Assembly (NCBI RefSeq): GCF_010499245.1
Contig: NZ_JAAGOW010000001.1
Location: 3,720,001 to 3,784,000 of the forward strand
DNA: 64,000 bases
Source of the DNA: Variovorax sp. WS11
Lineage (GTDB): Bacteria; Pseudomonadota; Gammaproteobacteria; Burkholderiales; Burkholderiaceae_C
Direction: 5' to 3'
The translations under genes and the position numbers were made by a program. Positions 33,140-42,296 of this stretch are shown piece by piece. Numbering within the stretch: position 1 is the first letter of the stretch; each line of letters opens with the position of its first letter. Under the pieces are notes generated by a model that worked only from the letters and a program-made list of their open reading frames with translations, made no database searches and was not told the origin of the DNA.

Positions 33140-33764
33140 GCGCATTCTCGGCTCCTGTGTGAATGCCGGCACAGAACAGGTCGACGATCTGCGAGACATC
33201 GCCCTGGTCATGGGACGAGTCCTTCGACACGTCGGAAGGAAAGGTGTCGGAAAGGTCGAAGCTGGCCCTGAGCAGCGCCAGGAGGTGACTCGCCAGCGCG
33301 TGGCTGTCTTCTTCCAGCACGATGCCGGCCCCCCGTGCAGCTTCGAAGAAGCGGGCCAGCTCGGCCGTCAGCAAGCCCGGGCCGTGCTTGTAGAAGTCAC
33401 GGCCGATGCCGGTGTTCCGGATGACGTCGGTGAGCGCGATTCGATAAAGGCGCTTCAGCTGCGCGGCCGAGTACACGTTCGTGACTCGATGGCCGAATGC
33501 AATGAGTTTGGGCCGGAAAGACGCCGCCGTCGTGGGGCCCTCGAGCGGCTCCAGCATCGAGGCCGCGAGCATCTCTGCCAGGGCAATGACGAGGCCTTGG
33601 TTGTTGCCGAACGCGTCGGCGATCTCCTGGGCGCCGAGATCGGTCGTGGCGATGACGGCCTCGATGCTCCTGACGCCGCTGTCCGCGGCCCGAAGAGCAT
33701 CTGCCACTTCGCTCAGGATGGTGTATCGCCGGTTCTCGGCGACCGATGGCTGGACCATGGACAT
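33126..33764 (-). CDS. TetR/AcrR family regulator of the efflux operon
   Basis: 212 aa. N-terminal HTH at about 12-62 (RYTILSEVADALRAADSGVR, TDLGAQEIADAFGNNQGLVI) is recognisable but degenerate. The AefR-like C-terminal domain spans about 80-175 (LKRLYRIALTDVIRNTGIGR, ARFFEAARGAGIVLEED). GAAAGGAG-like ribosome-binding site 8 bp before the ATG. It is the fourth gene of outer-membrane factor - MFS - adaptor - TetR, a normal place for a local repressor. A Ser/Asp/His-rich tail (SDVSKDSSHDQG) is unusual. Confidence 0.8.
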   Translation of the reverse strand: MSMVQPSVAENRRYTILSEVADALRAADSGVRSIEAVIATTDLGAQEIADAFGNNQGLVIALAEMLAASMLEPLEGPTTAASFRPKLIAFGHRVTNVYSAAQLKRLYRIALTDVIRNTGIGRDFYKHGPGLLTAELARFFEAARGAGIVLEEDSHALASHLLALLRASFDLSDTFPSDVSKDSSHDQGDVSQIVDLFCAGIHTGAENAHVAH

Positions 33765-33788
33765 GGAGGCGCTCCTTTCGGCTTGGGG

Positions 33789-34862
33789 TCAGAGGTTGGG
33801 TGCTGTCCACGCCGGTGCCGAGCCGCGCCGTTGATCGACATGGATCTTCGGCGTGACGGACATGCCGACCCTCAGCTTGGCCACCGCGGCTTGACCGGGA
33901 TCGATGCGGATGCGAACGGGAAGCCGCTGCACGATCTTCGTGAAGTTGCCCGTGGCGTTGTGGGGCGCCACGGCGGAGTAGCTGGCGCCGCTGGCCGGTC
34001 CCAGGCTTTCCACCACGCCTTTCAGCACCTCGCCCGGCAAGGCATCGACTTCGATGTCCACGGCGTGGCCGGCCTGCACGCGCGCCAGCTGCGTCTCGCG
34101 GAAGTTGGCGGCGACGTAGACCGCGTCGAGCGGAACGATTGCGAGCAACGGCTTTCCCGCGCTCACGAAGGCCCCGACGCGCACCGATTTGTGCCCGATC
34201 GTCCCGTCGACCGGCGCCGTGATGCGCGTATAGGAAAGCTTGAGCTCCGCGGCGTCCTGCGCAGACTGCGTCTGCGAAAGTGCCGCCTTGGCCTTCTCGA
34301 GGTCGGCCCTGAGAACGCCGGTCTGCTGACGGGCAGCCTGCAGTCCCGCCAGGTCCTTCTCTCGTGCCGCCAGCTGGATGCTCAACTGCGCTTCGGCCTG
34401 TTGCAGGGCCTGCACGGTGCCCGATCCGTCTGCGGCGAGGTTGCGATAGCGCGCCTGGTTCGTCTTGGCCAGCTTGAACGAAGCGTCGTTCGCCTCCACG
34501 GCGGCTTGTGCCTGGCGGATCGCCGATTCCTGGAGGATCAGGCGCGCCTGCAGCCCGGCGATGTTTGCCTTGGCGCCTTCGACCTGGGCCTTCGCCGCGC
34601 TCACGGCAACGACGAAATCACGGTCGTCGATGGTGGCGAGCAAGTCGCCGGCCTTCACGGGCTGGTTGTCTTCGATCAGGACCTTCTCCACCGTTCCCGA
34701 CACCTGGGGCGCCACGGTCGTGAAGTCGGCTTGCACGTAGGCGTCATCCGTGGACTGCGTGGAGGCGCTGGAGGCGGGGCGGTTCAGGTAGAGCGCGCCG
34801 CCGATCACGACTGCGAGCAGCAGTGCGGCACTGGTGATCCTGGCTGTCTTCGGCAATGCCAT
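33789..34862 (-). CDS. emrA: EmrA/HlyD-type membrane fusion protein
   Basis: 357-aa periplasmic adaptor. N-terminal membrane anchor at about 10-27 (ITSAALLLAVVIGGALYL). Lipoyl/barrel-sandwich halves are at TDDAYVQADFTTVAPQVSGT and ITAPVDGTIGHKSVRVGAFV, separated by a long coiled coil rich in Ala, Gln and Lys (about 85-210). Links the inner-membrane MFS pump to the outer-membrane factor; typical MFS-type drug or organic-compound export. The gene follows the MFS gene by 6 bp. Confidence 0.92.
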   Translation of the reverse strand: MALPKTARITSAALLLAVVIGGALYLNRPASSASTQSTDDAYVQADFTTVAPQVSGTVEKVLIEDNQPVKAGDLLATIDDRDFVVAVSAAKAQVEGAKANIAGLQARLILQESAIRQAQAAVEANDASFKLAKTNQARYRNLAADGSGTVQALQQAEAQLSIQLAAREKDLAGLQAARQQTGVLRADLEKAKAALSQTQSAQDAAELKLSYTRITAPVDGTIGHKSVRVGAFVSAGKPLLAIVPLDAVYVAANFRETQLARVQAGHAVDIEVDALPGEVLKGVVESLGPASGASYSAVAPHNATGNFTKIVQRLPVRIRIDPGQAAVAKLRVGMSVTPKIHVDQRRGSAPAWTAPNL

Positions 34863-34868
34863 GGCGGT

Positions 34869-36437
34869 TCATCCGTTGGAAGAAGTGGGAGATGCAGCGC
34901 CCAGGTCGGGCGCGGGGATACGGGCCAGGCGCAGCACGAGCGGAATCATCAGCAGCGCCAGAACGCCGAGCACGCGGTAGGCATCGGCGATCGACAGCAC
35001 CAGCGATTGCGGGCCGATCACGCTCATCAGCTGGGACGGGTCCGGCGGATTCGGCAGCGAGTTGCCGACCAGGCCCGCGTGGTCCAGCAGCATCTCGGCA
35101 TGGAAGCGCGCACGCACCGTCGTGAACTGCCCGACCACGGCGGCGCCGAGCAAGGAGCCGAAGGCGCGCAGTGCGTTGATCGTGCCGGATATGTAAGGCC
35201 CTTCCTCGGGCTGCACGACGCTGGTGATCAAGAAAAGCATCGACACCACGGCCATCGGTTGGCCGAAGGCCTGCAAGGCCTGTGCGACGGCGAACTGTTC
35301 CCAGATCCAGTCGGAGGTCAGCCGCGATCCGGCGAGGCATGCCAACGCAATGAGGGCCAGCCCGAGCGAGAACACCAGCCGCGCATCGACCCACTTCTGA
35401 TACAGCAGCACGGCCACTGCCGATCCGAGCACCAGTTGCGGCAAGGCCACGATCAGGCCGATCGGCGCCGTCTGCATGGAACGGTAGCCCTGGGCCTGCC
35501 CCAGGTAGGCGGCCGGCAACAGCGAGCCGGACAGCAGCACCACCAGCAGCAGGACGAAGAGGGTGCAGCCCAGCGCCAGGTTGCGGCGCCCGAGGATCTG
35601 CAGCTTGAGGAAGGGCGAAGGGTGATGCCACTCGGTCAACAGGTAGACGAACAGAAGGATGAAGCCGCCCAGCAGCGCTACCGTGATCAAGGGCGAGTTG
35701 AACCAGTCGAGGCGCGCGCCCTGGTCGAGCGCGACCGTGATCAGGCACAGGGCCGGGATGCCGATGGCCATGCCGAGCCAGTTGGCCTGCCCGAAGCGCT
35801 CCATCTGGATCGCATCGCGCGACAGTCCCCACTTCACGAGCAGTCCGGCGACGACCGCCACCGGAACGATCTGCCAGTACACCCAGCGCCAGTCGGCGAT
35901 GCCATCCGTCCATTGGCCTGCCAGCCAGATCGAGAGGTTGGGCGCGAAGGTGGCGGTCATCGCATAGAGCGCCAGTCCATGCAGGCGAATGTTCGGCGGC
36001 AGGAACTTCAGGGCCGCCATCATCAGGATCGGGATCAGGGTGCCGCTGCCGATGCCTTGCAGGAAGCGCAGGGCCAGCAGCAGGTTCAAGTCCTCGACGA
36101 AGGGCAGCAGCACGGCCAGCACCGTGCAGGTGCCGAGCATCCACAGGTGAAAGCGGCGCACCGACAAGGTGACGGCGAACCATGCCGCAAACGGCATCGC
36201 GATCAGTTCGCCGGCGGTGTAGGCGGTGGAGAGCCAGGACGCGTCGTCCACGCCGAAGCCGAGGGCGCCGCGCACGTCGGCCAGCGCCAGCGCGCCGACG
36301 CGATTGTTCAGCCCCGACATCATCGCGGCCAGGAAGATGCCGAGCAGTCCGGCCATGGGACGCAGGGCGGAGGGCTTGGCAGGTGCGGCGTCGGCAATGG
36401 GCGAGCCGGGTCGCGCCGGCAAGGTGGTGCTGGTCAT
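34869..36437 (-). CDS. emrB: EmrB/DHA2 family MFS efflux pump
   Basis: 522 aa, about 14 helices, the size of DHA2 (14-TMS) drug:H+ antiporters. The DHA2 motif region after helix 1 is LGIFLAAMMSGLNNRVGALA, with LALRFLQGIGSGTLIPIL for motif C-like packing. Its ATG overlaps the stop of the outer-membrane gene by 4 bp. Unlike the classic EmrB motif LDxTIVNVA at helix 1, here the equivalent reads MSGLNNRVGALALAD, so the conserved Asp is missing; this subgroup is common in proteobacterial EmrAB-like pumps paired with NodT proteins. Substrate unknown. Confidence 0.92.
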   Translation of the reverse strand: MTSTTLPARPGSPIADAAPAKPSALRPMAGLLGIFLAAMMSGLNNRVGALALADVRGALGFGVDDASWLSTAYTAGELIAMPFAAWFAVTLSVRRFHLWMLGTCTVLAVLLPFVEDLNLLLALRFLQGIGSGTLIPILMMAALKFLPPNIRLHGLALYAMTATFAPNLSIWLAGQWTDGIADWRWVYWQIVPVAVVAGLLVKWGLSRDAIQMERFGQANWLGMAIGIPALCLITVALDQGARLDWFNSPLITVALLGGFILLFVYLLTEWHHPSPFLKLQILGRRNLALGCTLFVLLLVVLLSGSLLPAAYLGQAQGYRSMQTAPIGLIVALPQLVLGSAVAVLLYQKWVDARLVFSLGLALIALACLAGSRLTSDWIWEQFAVAQALQAFGQPMAVVSMLFLITSVVQPEEGPYISGTINALRAFGSLLGAAVVGQFTTVRARFHAEMLLDHAGLVGNSLPNPPDPSQLMSVIGPQSLVLSIADAYRVLGVLALLMIPLVLRLARIPAPDLGAASPTSSNG

Positions 36438-37897
36438 GGCCTGGCCTCCGCCGGGTCCCAGCCGCCGCCCAGCGACTTGTAGAGGTTGACGAGGGTGAGC
36501 GTGGCGCCTGTCGCGCTGGCATTCAGGCTGGTCTGGCTGGCCAGCAGGTTGCGCTGCGCGGTCAGCACGCTCAGGTAGTCGGCCGCGCCCTCTTGATATC
36601 CGCGCTCGGCAACCCGCAGCGCCTCGCTGCTCTGCTCGTACGAGACTCGCAACTCGGCATGCTGATGCTGCTGGGCCGCCCAGGCATCCAGCGCGTTGTC
36701 CACTTCGTGCCAGGCGCGCAGCACCGTCTGCCTGTAGGCAAGGGCGGCGGCTTTTTGCTGCGCCTCGTTCAGCGCCAGCCGCTGGGTCAGCCTGCCGCCC
36801 TGGAAGATGGGGAGGAACACCGTCGGCCCCACCGAGAAGAACCGCGAGTCCCAGCTGCCGAGATCGCCGAACTCGAAGGCTTCGACGCCCACGCGGCCTC
36901 TCAGGCTGATGCGCGGATAGAACTCGGCCTTCGCGACGCCGATGGCGGCCGTCGCGGCATGGAGCTGCGCTTCGGCGCGCAGGATGTCCGGCCGCCTGCG
37001 CGCCAGCTCGGACGGGACACCGACCGGCACATCGCTCGGCAGCGTGGGCAAGGGCAGGGCGTTGCGCAGCTGCGCATCGACGGCGCGCGGCGGCTCGCCG
37101 AGCAACGATGCAAGCGCGTTCGTCTGGGCATTGCGGCGCTGGATCAGCTCGGGCACCAGGGCCTTGATCGTCGCCAGCTGCGCGCGTGCCGACGAGGTCT
37201 CGAAGCGCGTGGCGACCCCGTTGCGCTCACGGCTGTCGGCCAGGCCGAGCGTGCGTTCGGCGACGACTCGATTCTGTTGCGCGATGTCCAGCTGCGCCTG
37301 CGTTCCGCGCAGCTGCAGATAGCTTCGAGCCACTTCGGCCGCGAGGCTCACGCGCGTCGCTTCGCGCTCGTACACCGCCGCGTCCAGCGTGGCCGCTGCC
37401 CCTTCGCGCGCACGCCGGATGCGGCCCCACAGATCGATCTCCCAGCTGGCATCGAAGCCCAGCTGCCAAAAGTCGCTGGGCGTGGTCGGTGCGCCGAGCG
37501 CGGCGAACTTGCCGTGTTCGCTGAGTGCCTCGCGCGAGTAGCTGGCGCCTGCCCCCACGCTGGGCAGCCGCTCCGCCGAAGCAATGCCCAGCTGCGCACG
37601 GGCCTGCTCGATGCGGGTGGCCGCGACTTGCAGATCGAGATTGGCGGATTGCGCACGCCCTTGCAGCTCGGTCAGCAGCGGGTCGTTGAACAGGTTCCAC
37701 CATTGAGACGGAACCTCGGATCCGGAAGGCTGTGCGGCACCGGCGTAGTCCGCCCTGGGGCTCAATGCGATCTCGTTCAGTCCGTTCTCGGGCCTCACGA
37801 ACTCCGGGCCCACCGTGCAGCCGGACGACAGCAGGGCAACGCACAATGCCACGCCCGCGCGCAGGCGGAGTCTGGAGAGCGCGGGTTGTGAGGTCAT
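36434..37897 (-). CDS. NodT/OprM-type outer-membrane efflux lipoprotein
   Basis: 487 aa from the second of two ATGs (37895-37897), which sits 5 nt after AAGGA. Lipoprotein signal ends LLSSGC, lipidated Cys near 26. Two OEP repeats: first half LLTELQGRAQSANLDLQVAA and QARAQLGIASAERLPSVGAG, second half RRRPDILRAEAQLHAATAAI and FYPRISLRGRVG. Forms the outer-membrane channel of the tripartite pump with the MFS and adaptor genes downstream. First gene of the efflux operon; the 87-bp gap before it has no visible regulator site. Confidence 0.93.
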   Translation of the reverse strand: MTSQPALSRLRLRAGVALCVALLSSGCTVGPEFVRPENGLNEIALSPRADYAGAAQPSGSEVPSQWWNLFNDPLLTELQGRAQSANLDLQVAATRIEQARAQLGIASAERLPSVGAGASYSREALSEHGKFAALGAPTTPSDFWQLGFDASWEIDLWGRIRRAREGAAATLDAAVYEREATRVSLAAEVARSYLQLRGTQAQLDIAQQNRVVAERTLGLADSRERNGVATRFETSSARAQLATIKALVPELIQRRNAQTNALASLLGEPPRAVDAQLRNALPLPTLPSDVPVGVPSELARRRPDILRAEAQLHAATAAIGVAKAEFYPRISLRGRVGVEAFEFGDLGSWDSRFFSVGPTVFLPIFQGGRLTQRLALNEAQQKAAALAYRQTVLRAWHEVDNALDAWAAQQHQHAELRVSYEQSSEALRVAERGYQEGAADYLSVLTAQRNLLASQTSLNASATGATLTLVNLYKSLGGGWDPAEARP

Positions 37898-37984
37898 CAT
37901 GGTCCTTGGAAGGGGAAGCCCGGCCCATCGACCTTGTCCAGCAGTGCGACCGGAGGTGGTTCTTCAGCGGGAGGGCAGCGCCGT

Positions 37985-38740
37985 TCAGCGTGCCGGCTTC
38001 GGCAGCGCGAACCACGCATCGAAGTCGAGCTTGCCGATGCGCGGGTTCTTGCCTGGCACGAGCGTGTCGTCCTTGAGCTCGGCGCCGAAGTAGCGCGAAT
38101 GCACATCCGGCACGACGGTGCGCGGGTCCTTCGTCTTCGAAAGGTAGCGCTGGACCAGCTCCGACAGGCGCACGCGCTCGGGCCCCGCGATCTCGACCAC
38201 GCCGTTGCGGGGGGCGCCCAGCGTGAACTCGGCCATGGCGGCAGCCACGTCGTCCGAGGCGATCGGCTGCACGAAGGCGGGCGACAGGCGCACTGTGTTC
38301 CCCTCGGTTCCCGACTGCGCGATCCCGCCCAGGAACTCGAAGAACTGGGTGGAGTGGACGATGGTGTAGGGGATCTTCGATTCCCGGATCAGCTTCTCCT
38401 GCGCGATCTTGCCGCGGAAGTAGCCGCTTTCGGCGAGACGGTCCGTGCCCACCACGGAGAGGGCAACGTGGTGCTTGACGCCTGCCTTCTCCTCGGCGGC
38501 CAGCAGGTTGCGCCCGGAGGTCTGGAAGAACTCGAGCACGGCCTTGTCCTCGAAGGAGGGCGAGTTGGCGACGTCGACCACGACCTGGGTGCCGGCAAGC
38601 ACCTCGGCCAGGCCCTCGCCCGTGATGGTGTCGACGCCGGACGCGGGCGACGCGGCGATGGCTTCGTGGTCGAGCGCGCGCAGGTTGCTGACGAGCTTGC
38701 TGCCGATGAGGCCGGTGCCTCCGATGACGACGATCTTCAT
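37985..38740 (-). CDS. NAD(P)-binding atypical SDR family protein
   Basis: 251 aa from ATG 38738-38740. Rossmann start MKIVVIGGTGLIGSKLVSNL with the GxxGxxG dinucleotide motif, then TQVVVDVANSPSFEDKAVLE and HHVALSVVGTDRLAESGYF, as in NmrA-like/atypical short-chain proteins. No Tyr-x3-Lys catalytic pair is seen, so it may be a sensor or isomerase-like protein. It stands between the efflux operon and HPPD on the same strand; the hairpin at 38838-38866 separates it from hppD. Confidence 0.85.
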   Translation of the reverse strand: MKIVVIGGTGLIGSKLVSNLRALDHEAIAASPASGVDTITGEGLAEVLAGTQVVVDVANSPSFEDKAVLEFFQTSGRNLLAAEEKAGVKHHVALSVVGTDRLAESGYFRGKIAQEKLIRESKIPYTIVHSTQFFEFLGGIAQSGTEGNTVRLSPAFVQPIASDDVAAAMAEFTLGAPRNGVVEIAGPERVRLSELVQRYLSKTKDPRTVVPDVHSRYFGAELKDDTLVPGKNPRIGKLDFDAWFALPKPAR

Positions 38741-38837
38741 GATGGGTCTTTCCGGGGCCCCGAAGGGGCGTTGGGTTGCAGGGTTGGCGCCGGAACAGAT
38801 CGTAGTTTTGCGCGACTGCCGCCGGTAGGCACGCAGA

Positions 38838-38866
38838 GGTGCCCGCGGTGTTTCCCGGCGGGCACC
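38838..38866 (-). terminator. GC-rich hairpin, possible terminator after the hppD operon
   Basis: 9-bp perfect stem GGTGCCCGC / GCGGGCACC with an 11-nt loop, 20 bp past the stop of the hppD-coupled mini ORF. No poly-T follows, so a Rho-independent role is uncertain; it may instead block read-through or protect the mRNA end. Confidence 0.4.
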
Positions 38867-38885
38867 AATCAAGCGCCGCTTGCCC

Positions 38886-38978
38886 TCAGAGGCTCCAGGG
38901 ATAGCGCGCTTCGGGCCCCGATGCGGCTGCTGCAAAGCGCGCGTTCTGCGAAAGCGACTGGTCGATGTCACAGTTCAT
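38886..38978 (-). CDS. 30-aa mini ORF coupled to hppD
   Basis: ATG overlaps the hppD stop (ATGA), giving a 30-residue peptide [14 protein letters not shown]... ending RYPWSL and a stop. I do not recognise it. Perfect stop/start overlap suggests coupling, but chance is possible at this size. It may also be the remnant of a downstream gene. Confidence 0.25.
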   Translation of the reverse strand: MNCDIDQSLSQNARFAAAASGPEARYPWSL

Positions 38979-40069
38979 GGCGTCGCCGGTCCATCGGCCT
39001 TCAGCACGCCGCGGCGCACCTGGTCGCGCTCGATCGACTGGAACAGCGCCTTGAAGTTGCCTTCGCCGAAACCATCGTCGCCCTTGCGCTGGATGAACTC
39101 GAAGAAGACCGGGCTGCCGAACGCCGTCTGCGAGAAGATCTGCAGCAGCAGGCGCGGCCGTCCGCCCTCGGTGCTGCCGTCCAGCAGGATGCCCCTTGCC
39201 TGCAGTTCGGGCACGGGCTGGCCGTGGCCGGGCAGCCGCGTCTCCAGCATCTCGTAGTAGATGTCGTTGGGGGCGGTCATCAGCGGCACGCCGGCAAGCC
39301 CCAGCTGGTCGATGGTGTCGATCAGGTTGTCGCTCAGCAGTGCGATGTGCTGGATGCCTTCGCCGTTGAACTTCATGAGGAACTCCTCGATCTGGCCCGA
39401 GCCCTTGGAGGATTCCTCGTTCAGCGGGATGCGGATCTTGCCGTCCGGCGCCGTCAGGGCCTTGGAGGTCAGGCCGGTGTACTCGCCCTGGATGTCGAAG
39501 TAGCGGATCTCGCGGAAGTTGAAGAGCTTCTCGTAGAAATTGGCCCAGTAGCCCATGCGGCCGCGGTAGACGTTGTGCGTCAGGTGGTCGATCACCCTGA
39601 GGCCATGGCCCGCAGGATGCCGGTCCGCGCCCTCGATGAACTCGAAGTCGATGTCGTAGATCGACTTGCCGTCCTCGAAGCGGTCGATGAGGTAGAGCGG
39701 CGCGCCGCCGATGCCCTTGATCGCGGGCAGGCGCAGCTCCATCGGCCCGGTCGCGATCTCGACCGGCTGGGCGCCCAGCTCGAGCGCCCGCGCGTAGGCC
39801 CGGTGCGAGTCCTTCACGCGAAAGGCCATGCCGCAGGCCGAGGGGCCGTGCTCCGCGGCGAAGTAGGCCGCAGGGCTGTTCGGTTCGCGGTTGACGATGA
39901 AGTTGATGTCGCCCTGGCGGTAGAGCACCACATCTTTCGAGCGGTGCTTGGCGACTTGTGCGAAGCCGAGCTGCTCGAAAAAGGGTTCCAGCGTATTGGG
40001 TGTGGGCGAGGCGAATTCGACGAACTCGAAGCCCTGCAGCCCCATCGGGTTTTCGAACAGATCGGTCAT
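38975..40069 (-). CDS. hppD: 4-hydroxyphenylpyruvate dioxygenase
   Basis: Converts 4-hydroxyphenylpyruvate to homogentisate in tyrosine catabolism. 364 aa, usual bacterial size. Non-haem Fe(II) ligands: His162 (VIDHLTHNV), His241 ([10 protein letters not shown]) and Glu324 ([11 protein letters not shown]). The N-terminal VOC domain ([16 protein letters not shown]) is intact. Other homogentisate genes are not adjacent. It starts 32 bp after the stop of the Bug gene of cassette A on the same strand, so it may be read from that operon. Confidence 0.95.
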   Translation of the reverse strand: MTDLFENPMGLQGFEFVEFASPTPNTLEPFFEQLGFAQVAKHRSKDVVLYRQGDINFIVNREPNSPAAYFAAEHGPSACGMAFRVKDSHRAYARALELGAQPVEIATGPMELRLPAIKGIGGAPLYLIDRFEDGKSIYDIDFEFIEGADRHPAGHGLRVIDHLTHNVYRGRMGYWANFYEKLFNFREIRYFDIQGEYTGLTSKALTAPDGKIRIPLNEESSKGSGQIEEFLMKFNGEGIQHIALLSDNLIDTIDQLGLAGVPLMTAPNDIYYEMLETRLPGHGQPVPELQARGILLDGSTEGGRPRLLLQIFSQTAFGSPVFFEFIQRKGDDGFGEGNFKALFQSIERDQVRRGVLKADGPATP

Positions 40070-40101
40070 GGGCGCTCCGTGAAGGGTTGGGATGTGTGCG
40101 A

Positions 40102-41079
40102 TCAGTCAGCCGTAATGCTGGCCTTCTTGACCAGCGCTGCATAGCGCTCCTGTTCCGTCTTGAAGAACTGCAGCGAGGCCTCGGGCGTCATCGGGTGGAT
40201 GATGTTCTCCTGCTTGGCCATCGCGTCCTTGGTCTCGGGTGTCGCGAAGGCGGCGACGACTGCGGCATGCAGGCGCTTGACCTCGGCAGGCGGGAGCTTG
40301 GCGGGGCCGACCACGGCGAACCATCCGCCGATGTCGACCGCCGGGAAGCCCTGCTCGGCCAGGGTGGGCACATCGGGCAGCGAGGGCACGCGCGTCTTGC
40401 CCATCACGCCGATGGCCCGCAGCGATCCGGCCTTGAGCTGCCCCTGCACGGCGGGCACCGCGAGCACGCCCATCTCGACCTGCCCGCCGATGATGTCGGC
40501 CACCATCGGGCCGACCCCCTTGTAGGGGATGTGGCGCGCCTCCGCGCCCGCCGCGTCGAGGAACATCGCGGCGGCCAGGTGCAGGATGGTGCCGTTGCCG
40601 GAGGACGCGTAGTTGTAGGCCTCGGGCTTGGCCTTGAGCATCGCCTGCAGTTCCTTCGCGTTCTTCGCCGGCACCTTGGGGTTGACGACCAGCACGAAAG
40701 GCGTGGCGCCCACCACCGAGATGGGCGTGATGTCGTTGACGGCATCGAAGGGCATCTTCTTGAACACGCTGGGGTTCACGACATGGTTGTTCGACACCAC
40801 GCCGATCGTCTGCCCGTCGGCGGGCGCGCGGACGATCACCGATGCGCCCGTGATGCCGCCGGCACCGGGCAGGTTCTCGATCACCACGCCCTGGCCGCCC
40901 AGGGCTTTGGTCAGCGAGGGGGCCGCGGCCCGCATGATGGTGTCGACACCGGAGCCGGCGCCCACCGGCAGGACGACGCGAAGCGGCTTGTCCGAAGCTT
41001 GAGCCATGGCGCCGGTGCCGAAGAGGGCCAGCGTGGCGAAGAATGCAGCGACGCCGCGTCGTTGGATTGCGTGGGGCAT
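40102..41079 (-). CDS. Bug-family receptor, cassette A
   Basis: 325 aa from ATG 41077-41079. Signal peptide at about 1-26 ([16 protein letters not shown]). Bug domain: [73 protein letters not shown]. Captures an organic acid in the periplasm; no TctAB nearby. Paralogue of the receptor at 44342, which shares the SGVDTI and [11 protein letters not shown] segments. Third gene of the HMG-lyase-like, CoA-transferase, Bug unit; hppD follows closely. Confidence 0.92.
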   Translation of the reverse strand: MPHAIQRRGVAAFFATLALFGTGAMAQASDKPLRVVLPVGAGSGVDTIMRAAAPSLTKALGGQGVVIENLPGAGGITGASVIVRAPADGQTIGVVSNNHVVNPSVFKKMPFDAVNDITPISVVGATPFVLVVNPKVPAKNAKELQAMLKAKPEAYNYASSGNGTILHLAAAMFLDAAGAEARHIPYKGVGPMVADIIGGQVEMGVLAVPAVQGQLKAGSLRAIGVMGKTRVPSLPDVPTLAEQGFPAVDIGGWFAVVGPAKLPPAEVKRLHAAVVAAFATPETKDAMAKQENIIHPMTPEASLQFFKTEQERYAALVKKASITAD

Positions 41080-41119
41080 CTCGTTTGTCTCTTTGAGTTG
41101 CGGTTGCGGGTTGCGGATG

Positions 41120-42274
41120 TCAGGCGGGAGCGTGGCTCTTGAGCCCCGAGAGCACCTCCTCGGTGTGCTGGCCGACGCCCGGCAGGGCACTGCGCACACC
41201 GGGGCGGCGCCCGCCCATCAGCAGGGGAAGGAGCACCACGTCGGTCATGCTGCCGTCGTCGGTTTCCATCGGCACGAGGCCGCCGCTGGCCTTCAGGTGC
41301 GGGTCGCTCATGAGCTGGTCGGGCCGCATGATGGGTGCGTAGGGAATGCCCGCGGCCTCGAGCTTGGGCGACAGCTCCTCGACGCGGTGGTGCCTGAGGT
41401 ATTCGGCCAGCCGCTGCAGCAGGGCCGGGCGCACCGCGACCCGCAGCGCGTTGGTGGCCAGCGCCGGATCGGCGGCGAGCTCGGGCGCCTCGATCACTCG
41501 GCACAGCGTGAGGAACTGCTTGTCGCTCACCGCGCCGATGAAGAGCTGCTCGCCGCCCGCCAGCGTGAACACGTCGTACACGCTCCAGGCCGACACGCGC
41601 GAGGGCATCGGCGGCGGCGCCTCGCCCGTCATGGCGAACTGCTGCATGTGCTGGGACGACAGGAACACGCAGTTCTCGAACAGCGCGCTCTGCACCTCCT
41701 GGCCCTTGGCGGTGCGCTCGCGTTCGCGCAGCGCGGCCAGCACGCCGATGGCGCCGAACATGCCGCCCATGATGTCGTTGACCGAGGTGCCCGCGCGCAG
41801 CGGCCGGCCCTCGGGGCCGGTCATGTAGGAGAGTCCGCCCATCATCTGCACTACCTCGTCGAGCGCGAGCCGGTTCTCGTAGGGGCCGGGCAGGAAGCCC
41901 TTGTGCGTGACGTAGATGAGCTTCGGATACTTCTTCGACAGCGTCTCGTAGTCGAGCCCGAAGCCGGCCATCAGGCCCGGGCGAAAGTTCTCCAGCACGA
42001 CGTCGCATTCGCCGGCCAGTTCCGCGGCCGTGGCGCGGCCCTCGTCGGTGCCGATGTCGATGACCACGCTCTTCTTGTTGCGGTTGAAGGAGCGGAAGAA
42101 GCCGATGCCCAGGCCGGGCAGCTTGCGCGTCTTGTCGCCGCCCGGAGGCTCGACCTTGATCACTTCGGCGCCGAGGTCGGCCAGGATCATCCCGCAGGTC
42201 GGGCCCATGACCATGTGGGTGAACTCGAGGACGCGGACGCCTGCGAGGGGGAGGGGTCGTTCGGTGGTTGTCAT
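41120..42274 (-). CDS. CaiB/BaiF CoA-transferase, cassette A
   Basis: 384 aa from ATG 42272-42274 (MTTTERPLPLAGVRVLEFTH). Family segments: GPTCGMILADLGAEVIKVEP, NRNKKSVVIDIGTDEGRATA, ENFRPGLMAGFGLDYETLSK and putative catalytic Asp167 in GTSVNDIMGGMFGAIG. Likely activates the acid that the neighbouring lyase cleaves as a CoA thioester. Paralogue of 45378-46583. Order and spacing suggest co-transcription with the lyase (22 bp upstream). Confidence 0.93.
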   Translation of the reverse strand: MTTTERPLPLAGVRVLEFTHMVMGPTCGMILADLGAEVIKVEPPGGDKTRKLPGLGIGFFRSFNRNKKSVVIDIGTDEGRATAAELAGECDVVLENFRPGLMAGFGLDYETLSKKYPKLIYVTHKGFLPGPYENRLALDEVVQMMGGLSYMTGPEGRPLRAGTSVNDIMGGMFGAIGVLAALRERERTAKGQEVQSALFENCVFLSSQHMQQFAMTGEAPPPMPSRVSAWSVYDVFTLAGGEQLFIGAVSDKQFLTLCRVIEAPELAADPALATNALRVAVRPALLQRLAEYLRHHRVEELSPKLEAAGIPYAPIMRPDQLMSDPHLKASGGLVPMETDDGSMTDVVLLPLLMGGRRPGVRSALPGVGQHTEEVLSGLKSHAPA

Positions 42275-42296
42275 GAGGTGGTTGTTTCCGTGAGGA

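Noticed and set aside
32775-36482. 1235-codon plus-strand frame across the efflux operon
   Set aside because: Antisense shadow of emrA, emrB and the TetR gene; no domain, no ribosome-binding site.
41090-41116. GTTGCGG repeats in the leader of the cassette A Bug gene
   Set aside because: Three imperfect copies, no palindrome, no match in cassette B.
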